A stretch of DNA of 64,000 nucleotides from assembly GCF_901472495.1 (NCBI RefSeq), contig NZ_LR590469.1, positions 2,976,001 to 3,040,000 of the forward strand, written 5' to 3'. Of this stretch, positions 43,962 through 52,917 are shown in pieces; the stretch's first letter is position 1, and each line of letters begins with the position of its first letter. The notes beneath the pieces are model-generated. The model was given only the letters and a program-made list of their open reading frames with translations, ran no database searches and had not been told where the DNA came from. This stretch comes from Yersinia enterocolitica subsp. enterocolitica. Lineage in GTDB: Bacteria > Pseudomonadota > Gammaproteobacteria > Enterobacterales > Enterobacteriaceae. The position numbers and the translations under genes are program-made.

Positions 43962-46508
43962 ATGAGCAAAGTCAAACTTGCCATCATCGGCAACGGTATG
44001 GTCGGCCACCGCTTTATTGAAGACTTATTGGATAAAGCAGATAAAGATCAATTTGAGATAACCGTCTTTTGCGAAGAACCGCGCATCGCTTATGACCGGG
44101 TTCATCTTTCTTCTTACTTCTCCCACCACACTGCGGAAGAACTGTCATTAGTTCGTGAAGGTTTTTATGAAAAGCACGGCGTCAAAGTGCTGGTTGGCGA
44201 ACGCGCCATTACCATTAACCGCAAAGAAAAAGTCATCCACTCCAACAGCGGCCGTACCCTGTATTACGACAAGCTGATTATGGCGACCGGCTCCTATCCG
44301 TGGATCCCGCCGATTAAAGGTAGCGAAGGGCAAGACTGCTTTGTTTACCGCACCATTGAAGATTTAAATGCCATTGAAGCTTGCACCCGTCGCAGCAAAC
44401 GCGGGGCAGTCATTGGTGGCGGATTGTTAGGGTTGGAAGCCGCAGGCGCACTGAAAAGCCTCGGAGTGGAAACCCATGTCATTGAGTTTGCTCCGGTATT
44501 AATGGCAGAACAGCTTGACCCAATGGGCGGTGACCAACTGCGTCAAAAGATTGAGCGCATGGGCGTCAGAGTTCACACCGGCAAAAATACGCAAGAAATT
44601 GTCCATAGCGGGCAAAACAGCCGCAAAACCATGCTGTTTGCCGATGGCACCCAGTTGGAAGTCGATTTTATCGTCTTCTCCACCGGTATCCGCCCACAAG
44701 ACAAACTGGCTCACCAATGCGGTTTAGCCACAGCGCGCCGTGGTGGTATTGCTATCAATGATTATTGCCAAACCTCCGACCCGGATGTGTACGCCATTGG
44801 CGAGTGTGCATCATGGCAAGAGCGGACTTTCGGGCTGGTCGCACCGGGTTACAAAATGGCCCAGGTGACGGCTGACCATTTACTGGGGCGCGAAAATGCC
44901 TTCCAAGGCGCGGACATGAGCGCCAAACTCAAGCTCCTCGGTGTAGACGTCGGCGGGATTGGTGATGCCCACGGTCGCACTGAAGGCGCACGGAGCTATG
45001 TTTATCTCGATGAAAGTAAAGAGATTTACAAACGTCTGGTGGTCAGCGCTGACAACAAAAAACTGCTCGGTGCGGTGTTGGTGGGTGATACCAGCGATTA
45101 CGGTAACCTGCTGCAATTAGCGCTGAATAATATTGAGCTACCGGAAAACCCCGACAGCCTGATTTTGCCAGCTCATGCGGGCAGTAAACCAGCGATGGGG
45201 GTTGATTCCCTGCCGGATAGCGCACAAATCTGCTCCTGCTTTGATGTCACCAAAGGCGACATTATTCAAGCCATCGGCCAGGGTTGCCATACCGTAGCAG
45301 CGCTTAAATCGGCGACGAAAGCCGGTACCGGTTGCGGCGGCTGTATTCCCTTAGTGACCCAAGTGTTGAATGCCGAACTGAGCAAGCAAGGCATTGAATT
45401 TAATCATCATTTATGCGAACACTTTGCCTATTCGCGCCAAGAGCTATATCATCTGATTCGCGTGGAACAGATTAAAACTTTCGATGCTCTGCTGGAAAAA
45501 TACGGCAAAGGTTATGGCTGTGAAGTGTGTAAACCGACGGTGGGTTCACTGCTGGCATCCTGCTGGAATGAATATATATTGGAGCCGCAACACACCCCGT
45601 TGCAGGATACCAACGACAATTTCCTCGGCAATATCCAAAAAGACGGCACTTACTCGGTTATCCCGCGCTCACCGGGCGGTGAAATCACACCTGACGGCCT
45701 GCTGGCCATTGGCCGCATTGCCAAACAATATAATCTCTACACCAAACTGACCGGCTCACAGCGCGTCGGGATGTTCGGCGCGCAAAAAGACGACCTACCG
45801 GCTATCTGGGCGCAGTTGATTGAAGCGGGCTTTGAGACCGGACACGCCTATGCCAAAGCACTGCGTATGGCAAAAACCTGTGTCGGTAGCACCTGGTGCC
45901 GCTTTGGCGTGGGTGACAGCGTCGGCTTCGGTGTCGCACTGGAACACCGCTACAAGGGCATCCGCACCCCACACAAAATGAAATTTGGTGTCTCCGGTTG
46001 TACCCGTGAATGTTCTGAAGCACAGGGCAAAGATGTCGGGATTATTGCCACCGAAAACGGCTGGAACCTGTATGTCTGCGGTAATGGCGGGATGAAACCT
46101 CGCCATGCAGATTTACTGGCAGCGGATCTGGATGAAGAAACCCTGATGCGCTACCTCGATCGCTTTATGATGTTCTACATCCGCACCGCCGATAAACTGC
46201 AACGCACCTCAGTATGGCTGGAAAGTTTGGAAGGCGGGATTAATTACCTGCGTGCCGTCATTCTCGACGACAAACTGGGCATTAATGATCAACTCGAAGC
46301 TGATATTGCCCGCCTGCGCGACAAAGTCACCTGCGAATGGAAAGTCACCGTCGAAAACCCGGCGGCGCAAGTCCGTTTCGCCCACTTTATCAACAGCCCA
46401 CTACGTGACCCGAATGTACAAGTAGTGCCTGAACGTGAACAACATCGCCCGGCCCGTCCGGATGAACGCATCCCTGTTCGGGTGCTGGAACTGGAGGATA
46501 ACTTATGA
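43962..46508 (+). CDS. nirB: NADH-dependent nitrite reductase large subunit
   Basis: 848 residues. In order: FAD/NAD(P)-binding pyridine-nucleotide reductase domain (1 to about 400, opening KLAIIGNGMVGHRFIE), a BFD-like [2Fe-2S] region (CSCFDVTKGDII and CGGC, about 425-470) and the sirohaem/[4Fe-4S] reductase part. The cluster ligands are CVGSTWC and GCTRECSEAQG. It reduces nitrite to ammonium with NADH in the cytoplasm. It overlaps nirD by 4 bp (ATGA). Confidence 0.97.
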   Translation: MSKVKLAIIGNGMVGHRFIEDLLDKADKDQFEITVFCEEPRIAYDRVHLSSYFSHHTAEELSLVREGFYEKHGVKVLVGERAITINRKEKVIHSNSGRTLYYDKLIMATGSYPWIPPIKGSEGQDCFVYRTIEDLNAIEACTRRSKRGAVIGGGLLGLEAAGALKSLGVETHVIEFAPVLMAEQLDPMGGDQLRQKIERMGVRVHTGKNTQEIVHSGQNSRKTMLFADGTQLEVDFIVFSTGIRPQDKLAHQCGLATARRGGIAINDYCQTSDPDVYAIGECASWQERTFGLVAPGYKMAQVTADHLLGRENAFQGADMSAKLKLLGVDVGGIGDAHGRTEGARSYVYLDESKEIYKRLVVSADNKKLLGAVLVGDTSDYGNLLQLALNNIELPENPDSLILPAHAGSKPAMGVDSLPDSAQICSCFDVTKGDIIQAIGQGCHTVAALKSATKAGTGCGGCIPLVTQVLNAELSKQGIEFNHHLCEHFAYSRQELYHLIRVEQIKTFDALLEKYGKGYGCEVCKPTVGSLLASCWNEYILEPQHTPLQDTNDNFLGNIQKDGTYSVIPRSPGGEITPDGLLAIGRIAKQYNLYTKLTGSQRVGMFGAQKDDLPAIWAQLIEAGFETGHAYAKALRMAKTCVGSTWCRFGVGDSVGFGVALEHRYKGIRTPHKMKFGVSGCTRECSEAQGKDVGIIATENGWNLYVCGNGGMKPRHADLLAADLDEETLMRYLDRFMMFYIRTADKLQRTSVWLESLEGGINYLRAVILDDKLGINDQLEADIARLRDKVTCEWKVTVENPAAQVRFAHFINSPLRDPNVQVVPEREQHRPARPDERIPVRVLELEDNL

Positions 46509-46831
46509 GTCAGTGGATTCCACTTTGTCCATTAGCCGATATTTTGCCCGGTAGCGGCGTATGTGGCCTGATTGGTGAGCATCAAGTCGCGGTATTCCGG
46601 CCTTATGCCGACGAACAGGTGTTTGCCATTAGCAACATTGATCCCTTCGCTCAGGCCAGTGTGCTGTCGCGCGGATTAATTGCAGAACATCAAGGTGATT
46701 TGTGGGTAGCTAGCCCACTGAAAAAACAACATTTTCGCCTGCATGATGGCTTCTGTCTGGAAGATGAAACGCGCTCGGTTGCCCATTTTGATGCGCGGGT
46801 TCGCGACGGCATAGTGCAAGTCAAAGCGTGA
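46505..46831 (+). CDS. nirD: Nitrite reductase small subunit
   Basis: 108 residues, Rieske-like fold without a cluster: the positions where Rieske proteins have CxH pairs carry other residues, normal for enterobacterial NirD. It partners NirB. Its ATG overlaps the nirB stop. It is followed by a 190-bp gap containing an ERIC element before nirC. Confidence 0.95.
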   Translation: MSQWIPLCPLADILPGSGVCGLIGEHQVAVFRPYADEQVFAISNIDPFAQASVLSRGLIAEHQGDLWVASPLKKQHFRLHDGFCLEDETRSVAHFDARVRDGIVQVKA

Positions 46832-46884
46832 TAGATAACTGGGGGATCCGGTCAATCTGGATTCTTAACAAAAATAACATCAAC

Positions 46885-47009
46885 TATCCCCCAAAGATAT
46901 TGGCGTTGCAGCAAGGCAGCCAACGAGCTAATCCCGATGAGCTGACATAAGTCAGTGATTCGGGTTGGTGAGTGCAGCGAACACCGCTGCGGCGTCAAGA
47001 GCAAGGGGA
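46885..47009. repeat. ERIC element inside the nir operon
   Basis: About 125 bp, ends TATCCCCCAAAG and GCAAGGGGA. It contains GGCGTTGCAGCAAGGCAGC, the core GATGAGCTGACATAAGTCAG and right arm GCAGCGAACACCGCTGCGG. It lies between nirD and nirC and ends 12 bp before the nirC ATG, so it should be transcribed as a structured intercistronic RNA. Confidence 0.88.
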
Positions 47010-47021
47010 CTGGGAAAGAGT

Positions 47022-47828
47022 ATGTATACAGACACCATTAACAAATGCGCGGCCAACGCAGCCCGCATCGTCAAACTGGCAAAAGAAAGCCCGCTGGGCT
47101 TTTGGATTGGTTCGGCGATGGCCGGTGCTTATGTCGGCCTTGGCATTATTCTGATTTTTACCCTGGGAAATCTGATTGACCCCGCTTACCGTCCATTAGT
47201 CATGGGGGCCACCTTTGGTCTGGCGCTGACTTTAGTGATTATCGCTGGTTCTGAGCTGTTTACTGGCCACACCATGTTTCTGACCTTTGGGGTCAAGGCG
47301 GGCACTATTAAATCCAGCCAGATGTGGGCAGTATTACCACAAACCTGGTTGGGAAATCTGTTGGGTTCTGTTTTTGTCGCCCTACTTTATTACTACGGCG
47401 GCGGTAATCTGCTGTCTGTCGATACCAGTTTGGTGCACACCGCGGCGCTGGCAAAAACCTCTGCGCCCGCTATGACCTTATTCTTTAAGGGTGTACTATG
47501 TAACTGGCTGGTTTGTCTGGCGATCTGGATGGCAATTCGGGTAGAAGGTGCAGCTAAATTTATCGCTATTTGGTGGTGCTTGCTGGCCTTTATTGCCTCC
47601 GGTTACGAACACTCCGTAGCCAATATGACGCTGTTCGCCTTGTCCTGGTTCGGTCATCACAGCGAGGCTTACACCTTAAGCGGCATCGGTCATAACCTGC
47701 TGTGGGTGACATTGGGGAATACTTTGTCAGGCGCAGTATTTATGGGGTTGGGCTACTGGTATGCCACCCCACGGGAGCAACGCCCACAGCCAGCGGCCAT
47801 CAACACGCCACAAGCCGTGAAAGAGTGA
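47022..47828 (+). CDS. nirC: Nitrite transporter NirC
   Basis: 268 residues from MYTDTINKCAANAARIVK; the longer upstream frame lies in ERIC sequence and is not used. It is a formate/nitrite transporter family protein with about six helices and motifs GLALTLVIIAGSELFTGHTM and GYEHSVANMTLF. The pentameric channel carries nitrite, importing substrate for NirBD. Confidence 0.95.
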   Translation: MYTDTINKCAANAARIVKLAKESPLGFWIGSAMAGAYVGLGIILIFTLGNLIDPAYRPLVMGATFGLALTLVIIAGSELFTGHTMFLTFGVKAGTIKSSQMWAVLPQTWLGNLLGSVFVALLYYYGGGNLLSVDTSLVHTAALAKTSAPAMTLFFKGVLCNWLVCLAIWMAIRVEGAAKFIAIWWCLLAFIASGYEHSVANMTLFALSWFGHHSEAYTLSGIGHNLLWVTLGNTLSGAVFMGLGYWYATPREQRPQPAAINTPQAVKE

Positions 47829-47978
47829 GTTATACGAGGTTAATGGCAAAACGATTGATAGCTCAGTGAGTGAAGGGTTTACCGCACCTAGGGGTGCTCC
47901 GGCGACTTACGTCGCTACGACCCCAACGGCACGATTCCCCTTCAATTGACTTAGCCAGCAGTCAGATACCCGAATTCA

Positions 47979-48001
47979 CCAGCTCTTAGGGGCTGGTTTT
48001 A
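47979..48001 (+). terminator. Possible attenuator between nirC and cysG
   Basis: Stem CCAGC/GCTGG with an eight-base loop is followed by TTTTA. The stem is short, so partial read-through into cysG, 32 bp downstream, is likely. Confidence 0.5.
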
Positions 48002-48032
48002 CCCCTAGCGGCCTCAACCTAAAGGATTGCCC

Positions 48033-49451
48033 ATGGACTACTTCCCGATTTTCTGCCAACTGCAAAACAAAGCCTGCCTGCTGGTCGGTGGGGGTGAAGT
48101 GGCCGAACGTAAAGCCCGCTTATTGCTGGATGCGGGTGCTGCCGTCACCGTCAATGCCTGTGAATTTACCGAGCAGTTTCATGATTGGGCGGAACAGGGG
48201 CTACTTTCATTAGTTAGCGGCGAATTCGCACCGGAACTGTTGGCAGAAAAATGGTTGGTGATTGCCGCAACTGATCAGGTGGTCGTCAATGCGTTGGTCT
48301 ATCAAAGTGCCAACCAACAGCGGGTGTTCTGCAATGTGGTTGATGACCCGAAGCGCACCAGTTTCATTATGCCATCAATCATTGACCGCTCTCCTATCAT
48401 GATAGCTATCTCTTCTGGCGGAAAAGCTCCGGTATTAGCGCGATTGCTGCGAGAAAAACTGGAAGCTATGTTGCCACAGCATTTGGGCCAATTGGCACAG
48501 TTGGCAGGCAATTTACGCCAGCGGGTAAAACAGCATTTTGCCGCCATGACTGACCGTCGCCGCTTCTGGGAAAAACTGCTCACCCACGACCGTCTGGCGC
48601 AATCACTGGCTAATGAGGATCAGGTACAAGTCGAGCAACACGTTGAGCAACTGTTCAATGCGCCACTGTCTGATCGCGGCGAAGTAGTATTAGTCGGAGC
48701 CGGGCCGGGGGATGCTGGTTTGCTGACATTGAAAGGTTTACAGCAGATTCAGCAAGCTGACGTGGTGGTATATGACCGCCTGGTGTCCGATGAAGTGATG
48801 AATTTAGTGCGACGCGACGCCGAGCGAATTTTTGTTGGTAAAGAGTCTGGCCGCCACACCGTACCGCAGGATCAAATCAATCAGATTTTGCTGCAACAGG
48901 CGCAACAAGGGAAACGCGTGGTGCGTTTGAAAGGCGGCGACCCGTTTATTTTTGGCCGTGGCGGCGAAGAACTGGAAACACTGGCAGACTACAATATTCC
49001 ATTTTCTGTGGTACCGGGAATTACCGCTGCATCTGGCTGTTCAGCCTACAGTGGCATTCCACTGACCCATCGCGATCACGCCCAGAGTGTGCGGCTGATT
49101 ACCGGCCACGCCAAGAAAGACAGTCAGTTGGATTGGGCAAATCTGGCGGCAGAAAAGCAAACTTTAGTGTTCTATATGGGCCTATCACAGGCCGGAGAGA
49201 TTCAGCAGCAACTGATTCGACACGGCATGCCAGCGGCAACCCCTGTTGCTCTGGTCGAGAATGGCACCTCGCGGCATCAGCGGGTGGTCAGCGGCGAATT
49301 GAGTCAGTTGGCACTGCTTTCGCAGCAAGTCAGCAGCCCAAGCCTGATTATCGTCGGCAGTGTGGTCAGCTTACGTGAAAAACTGAATTGGTTTTCCAGC
49401 GCGGAACATGGCAAAACAGGGATGAAGGAACAAGTTGAAAGAGTGGGTTAA
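48033..49451 (+). CDS. cysG: Sirohaem synthase (multifunctional CysG)
   Basis: 472 residues; E. coli CysG is 457. The N-terminal half (to about 210; LLVGGGEVAERKARLLLDAG and SSGGKAPVLARLLRE) is the NAD-dependent dehydrogenase/ferrochelatase. The C-terminal half (from about 216; VGAGPGDAGLLTLKGLQ, RLKGGDPFIFGRGGEE) is uroporphyrinogen-III methyltransferase. It makes the sirohaem needed by NirB and by sulfite reductase. ATG at 48033 is preferred over a TTG two codons earlier. Confidence 0.96.
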   Translation: MDYFPIFCQLQNKACLLVGGGEVAERKARLLLDAGAAVTVNACEFTEQFHDWAEQGLLSLVSGEFAPELLAEKWLVIAATDQVVVNALVYQSANQQRVFCNVVDDPKRTSFIMPSIIDRSPIMIAISSGGKAPVLARLLREKLEAMLPQHLGQLAQLAGNLRQRVKQHFAAMTDRRRFWEKLLTHDRLAQSLANEDQVQVEQHVEQLFNAPLSDRGEVVLVGAGPGDAGLLTLKGLQQIQQADVVVYDRLVSDEVMNLVRRDAERIFVGKESGRHTVPQDQINQILLQQAQQGKRVVRLKGGDPFIFGRGGEELETLADYNIPFSVVPGITAASGCSAYSGIPLTHRDHAQSVRLITGHAKKDSQLDWANLAAEKQTLVFYMGLSQAGEIQQQLIRHGMPAATPVALVENGTSRHQRVVSGELSQLALLSQQVSSPSLIIVGSVVSLREKLNWFSSAEHGKTGMKEQVERVG

Positions 49452-49466
49452 GCCAAATTTGAGTCA

Positions 49467-49488
49467 GAAGGGGGAAGGCTCCCCCTTC
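49467..49488. terminator. Hairpin between convergent cysG and trpS
   Basis: GAAGGGGGAAGGCTCCCCCTTC-like stem with arms GAAGGGGG and CCCCCTTC. It is strong but has no clear U tract on either strand, so its role as a terminator is uncertain. Confidence 0.5.
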
Positions 49489-49507
49489 GAATGACTTATT
49501 GATTCAC

Positions 49508-50548
49508 TTATGGATGTGCAACAAAACCAATAGCTTCATACACTTTCGCCAGCGTATCTTGTGCGCGAGCACGCGCCTTAGCCGCACCTTCACGCATCAC
49601 TTCCTGCAAGAAAGCCTCATCTTCGCGATATTGATGATAACGCGCCTGAAGCTCGCTCAGCATGCCAGAAACTGCATCGGCAACCGCACCTTTCAAATGA
49701 CCATACATTTGGCCTTCAAACTGGGTTTCCAGCTCAGAAATAGACTGGCCTGTCACACCTGACAAGATATCCAGCAGGTTAGACACACCGGCTTTCTTCT
49801 CGGTGTCATAACGGATAACCGCTGGCTCATCAGAATCGGTCATGGCGCGTTTAATCTTTTTCACCACAGATTTAGGATCTTCCAATAATTCGATGACGTT
49901 ATTGCGGTTATCATCAGATTTGGACATTTTTTTGCTCGGATCCTGCAAGGACATCACCCGCGCACCGGCTTTTGGAATAAACGGCTCTGGGATTTTGAAA
50001 ATATCACCATACAGATTATTGAATCGGCTGGCGATATCACGGCTCAGTTCCAGGTGTTGTTTCTGGTCTTCACCAACCGGTACCTGGTTAGTCTGATACA
50101 GCAAAATATCCGCCGCCATCAATACCGGATAATCGAACAAACCGGCGTTAATATTTTCAGCATAACGGGCTGATTTGTCTTTGAACTGAGTCATGCGGCT
50201 CAGTTCGCCGAAATAGGTGTAGCAGTTCAATGCCCAGCCCAGTTGAGAGTGCTCTGGCACATGGGATTGAACAAAAATGGTGCTTTTCTGCGGATCAATG
50301 CCGCAAGCCAGATACAACGCCAAGGTGTCTAAAGTTCTTTTGCGTAGCAACGCCGGGTCCTGACGTGCCGTGATGGCATGCAAATCAACAATGCAATAGA
50401 TGCAATCATAGTCATCCTGCATCTGTACCCACTGACGCAGCGCACCCATGTAATTGCCAATCGTCAATTCGCCGGACGGCTGCGCGCCGCTAAATACGAT
50501 AGGTTTTTGTTTATCGGATACAGCAGGTATTTCAGTGGGTTTACTCAT
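49508..50548 (-). CDS. trpS: Tryptophanyl-tRNA synthetase
   Basis: 346 residues; E. coli is 334, the extra being 12 N-terminal residues. An internal start at the conserved KPIVFSGAQPSGELTIGNYM has no ATG, so the longer N-terminus stands. Class I motifs are TIGNY (HIGH equivalent) and KMSKSDDN (KMSKS). It charges tRNA-Trp. It lies 1 bp downstream of gph at the end of the dam-rpe-gph-trpS run. Confidence 0.97.
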   Translation of the reverse strand: MSKPTEIPAVSDKQKPIVFSGAQPSGELTIGNYMGALRQWVQMQDDYDCIYCIVDLHAITARQDPALLRKRTLDTLALYLACGIDPQKSTIFVQSHVPEHSQLGWALNCYTYFGELSRMTQFKDKSARYAENINAGLFDYPVLMAADILLYQTNQVPVGEDQKQHLELSRDIASRFNNLYGDIFKIPEPFIPKAGARVMSLQDPSKKMSKSDDNRNNVIELLEDPKSVVKKIKRAMTDSDEPAVIRYDTEKKAGVSNLLDILSGVTGQSISELETQFEGQMYGHLKGAVADAVSGMLSELQARYHQYREDEAFLQEVMREGAAKARARAQDTLAKVYEAIGFVAHP

Positions 50549-50549
50549 T

Positions 50550-51248
50550 TTATACTTCCTGATCTTTTAAAGATGGTAGCCCGATGGCGGGCAACAGACA
50601 GGCAAAGTGCTCCAGCACACAGTCAGGATGACTGGTGGCAATAGCTTCACCGTAGTTATATCCATAGGTCAGCCCGACACAAGGGCAACCCGCCGCCTGC
50701 GCGGCCATTATGTCATTACGTGAATCACCAACAAACAGCATCTCATGGGCATGCAAGCCAAGTTTGGCTAACAATAAATACAATGGAGCTGGATGCGGTT
50801 TCTTCACCACTACATCATCACCGCCAATGATAACGGAGAAATAATCGGCAATCCCCAGTGACGTCAGCAAAGGTGCAACAAAAGGCGTGGGCTTATTGGT
50901 AATCAGACCCATCGGCAAACCACTGGCCGCCAGTTGTTCCAATGTCGCTTTCACTTGCGGGAATAGCTGACTTCCCTGCTCAACCGTCTGGGCGTAATAG
51001 TGGTCAAACAATTCACGGGTATGCGCCACAGATTGTGCATCTGGCTCGCAGCCAGCCCAGCGCAATGCACGCTCGACTAACACATCAGCGCCATTGCCAA
51101 TCCAGGTTGATACCAAATCTTTACCGGCAACCGGCAAGTTTTGATGTGACAGCGCCATATCAATCGCGCTGGCAAGCCCCGGAGCGCTATCAACCAATGT
51201 GCCATCCAAATCGAAAGCCACACCGCGGATAGAGTCGAACTTAGTCAT
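50550..51248 (-). CDS. gph: Phosphoglycolate phosphatase
   Basis: 232 residues from MTKFDSIRGVAFDLDGTLVD; the frame continues far upstream within rpe but that part is not used. HAD motifs: DLDGTLVD (motif I nucleophile Asp), GLITNKP (II), Lys in VVKKPHPAP (III) and FVGDSRNDIMAAQAAG (IV). It removes 2-phosphoglycolate formed during DNA 3'-end repair. The ATG overlaps the rpe end by 8 bp. Confidence 0.95.
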   Translation of the reverse strand: MTKFDSIRGVAFDLDGTLVDSAPGLASAIDMALSHQNLPVAGKDLVSTWIGNGADVLVERALRWAGCEPDAQSVAHTRELFDHYYAQTVEQGSQLFPQVKATLEQLAASGLPMGLITNKPTPFVAPLLTSLGIADYFSVIIGGDDVVVKKPHPAPLYLLLAKLGLHAHEMLFVGDSRNDIMAAQAAGCPCVGLTYGYNYGEAIATSHPDCVLEHFACLLPAIGLPSLKDQEV

Positions 51249-51918
51249 TGGCAGACATCGCCAGTTCACTGCGCATGGCATCAATGACTGCGGCGTAATC
51301 TGGCTGATTGAAAATAGCCGAACCGGCAACAAACATATCTGCACCTGCTGCCGCGATATCGCGGATATTATCCACTTTAACGCCACCATCCACTTCCAAA
51401 CGAATGTCATAACCGCTGTCATCAATCAACTTACGCACCTGACGCAACTTGTTCAGCGTTTCAGGAATGAAGGATTGACCGCCGAAGCCGGGGTTCACCG
51501 ACATCAACAAAATGACATCCAGCTTATCCATTACATAGTCAAGATAGCTAAGCGGAGTGGCTGGGTTGAACACCAAACCCGCCTTACAGCCACTCTCTTT
51601 GATGAGCTGCAAGGTGCGGTCAACATGTTCTGAGGCTTCAGGATGGAATGTGATATAGGTGGCACCTGCTTTGGCAAAATCCGGGACAATACGGTCGACC
51701 GGTTTTACCATCAGATGTACATCAATAGGGGCAGTAATACCGTAATCACGCAGAGCCTTGCACACCATCGGCCCGATAGTCAGATTAGGAACGTAATGAT
51801 TGTCCATCACATCAAAATGCACAACATCAGCACCGGCGGCGAGTACCTTGGCGGTATCCTCACCCAGACGGGCAAAATCTGCTGACAGAATAGACGGGGC
51901 AATTAAAAACTTTTTCAT
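51241..51918 (-). CDS. rpe: Ribulose-5-phosphate 3-epimerase
   Basis: 225 residues from MKKFLIAPSILSADFARLGE, preceded by GGAGAAGCGG; an ATG four codons upstream lies within that site. It is a TIM barrel with metal and catalytic residues in HFDVMDNHYVPN, DVHLMV, SVNPGFGGQSF and LEVDGGV. It interconverts ribulose- and xylulose-5-phosphate in the pentose phosphate pathway. Confidence 0.97.
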   Translation of the reverse strand: MKKFLIAPSILSADFARLGEDTAKVLAAGADVVHFDVMDNHYVPNLTIGPMVCKALRDYGITAPIDVHLMVKPVDRIVPDFAKAGATYITFHPEASEHVDRTLQLIKESGCKAGLVFNPATPLSYLDYVMDKLDVILLMSVNPGFGGQSFIPETLNKLRQVRKLIDDSGYDIRLEVDGGVKVDNIRDIAAAGADMFVAGSAIFNQPDYAAVIDAMRSELAMSAND

Positions 51919-52021
51919 CCGCTTCTCCAAACGTATCTCTTTGTTTTATGAGGCGTCAGCGTGGCAAGCTTTCTCTCTCACAAACCATGGGTTTGAATCT
52001 TTACTGAGCGGCAGTCCCCGC

Positions 52022-52834
52022 TCAGCTATACAGCGCCAAAAGCTCATTCACTTTACTACGGCCAAGGATATTCCGGCTGATAGTGCGGCGCGCTTTGACC
52101 ACATGCAGTGACGCCTGATGATACCAATCGCGCGTCAGTTCTGTGTCGTGATTAGAAATCAGAACCGGGATCTTGTTTTCTGCTGACAGCTGGTAAGCCA
52201 GACGAGCCAGATTCTGTTGATCCGCCAGACCAAAGTTACTGGTGTGATATGCCGTAAAATTAGCCGTCGCTGATAATGGCGCATACGGAGGATCGCAGTA
52301 AACCACCGCCCCGTGCACCGCTTTTAGCAAAGTTTCCTGATAGTGCTCACAAACAAAAATGGCATTTTGCGATTTTTCAGCAAACCAATACAGTTCATTT
52401 TCCGGGAAATAAGGTCTTTTGTAACGACCAAAAGGCACATTGAATTCACCGCTCAAATTATAACGGCACAGACCGTTATAACAATGGCGATTCAAGTAGA
52501 GAAACAATAATGCACGGCGATAGGCATCGGTGCTGGCGTTAAACTCTTGACGCAGTTGGTAAAACTGTTCGGAATTATTGAAATCACCGGTGAATAAAAC
52601 ACGAGCATCCCGCACGAAGTCATCAGTGCGGTCCTTCACGATATTGTAGAGGTTGATCAGATCACTGTTGATATCGGCCAGTATGTAAGATTCATACTCG
52701 GTGTTAAGGAACACTGAACCCGCACCGACGAATGGCTCTATCAAGCAGTCTCCCGCTGGTAGATGGCGTCGAATGTCATCAACCAGCGGATATTTCCCAC
52801 CAGCCCATTTTAAAAAAGCGCGGTTTTTCTTCAT
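52022..52834 (-). CDS. dam: DNA adenine methyltransferase (GATC)
   Basis: 270 residues; E. coli is 278. The S-adenosylmethionine motif EPFVGAGSVF (about 34-43) and catalytic DPPY (VVYCDPPYAPL, about 180) appear in alpha-class order. It methylates GATC for mismatch repair, replication timing and gene control; in Yersinia, Dam levels affect virulence. It lies between damX and rpe. Confidence 0.96.
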   Translation of the reverse strand: MKKNRAFLKWAGGKYPLVDDIRRHLPAGDCLIEPFVGAGSVFLNTEYESYILADINSDLINLYNIVKDRTDDFVRDARVLFTGDFNNSEQFYQLRQEFNASTDAYRRALLFLYLNRHCYNGLCRYNLSGEFNVPFGRYKRPYFPENELYWFAEKSQNAIFVCEHYQETLLKAVHGAVVYCDPPYAPLSATANFTAYHTSNFGLADQQNLARLAYQLSAENKIPVLISNHDTELTRDWYHQASLHVVKARRTISRNILGRSKVNELLALYS

Positions 52835-52917
52835 GCCGTCAGTTAGCTACTTAATAATTCAGAGCCGCAGATTGTACTCTGTTTCAGACAGCACATCAGC
52901 GCACAAATAAGAATGAT

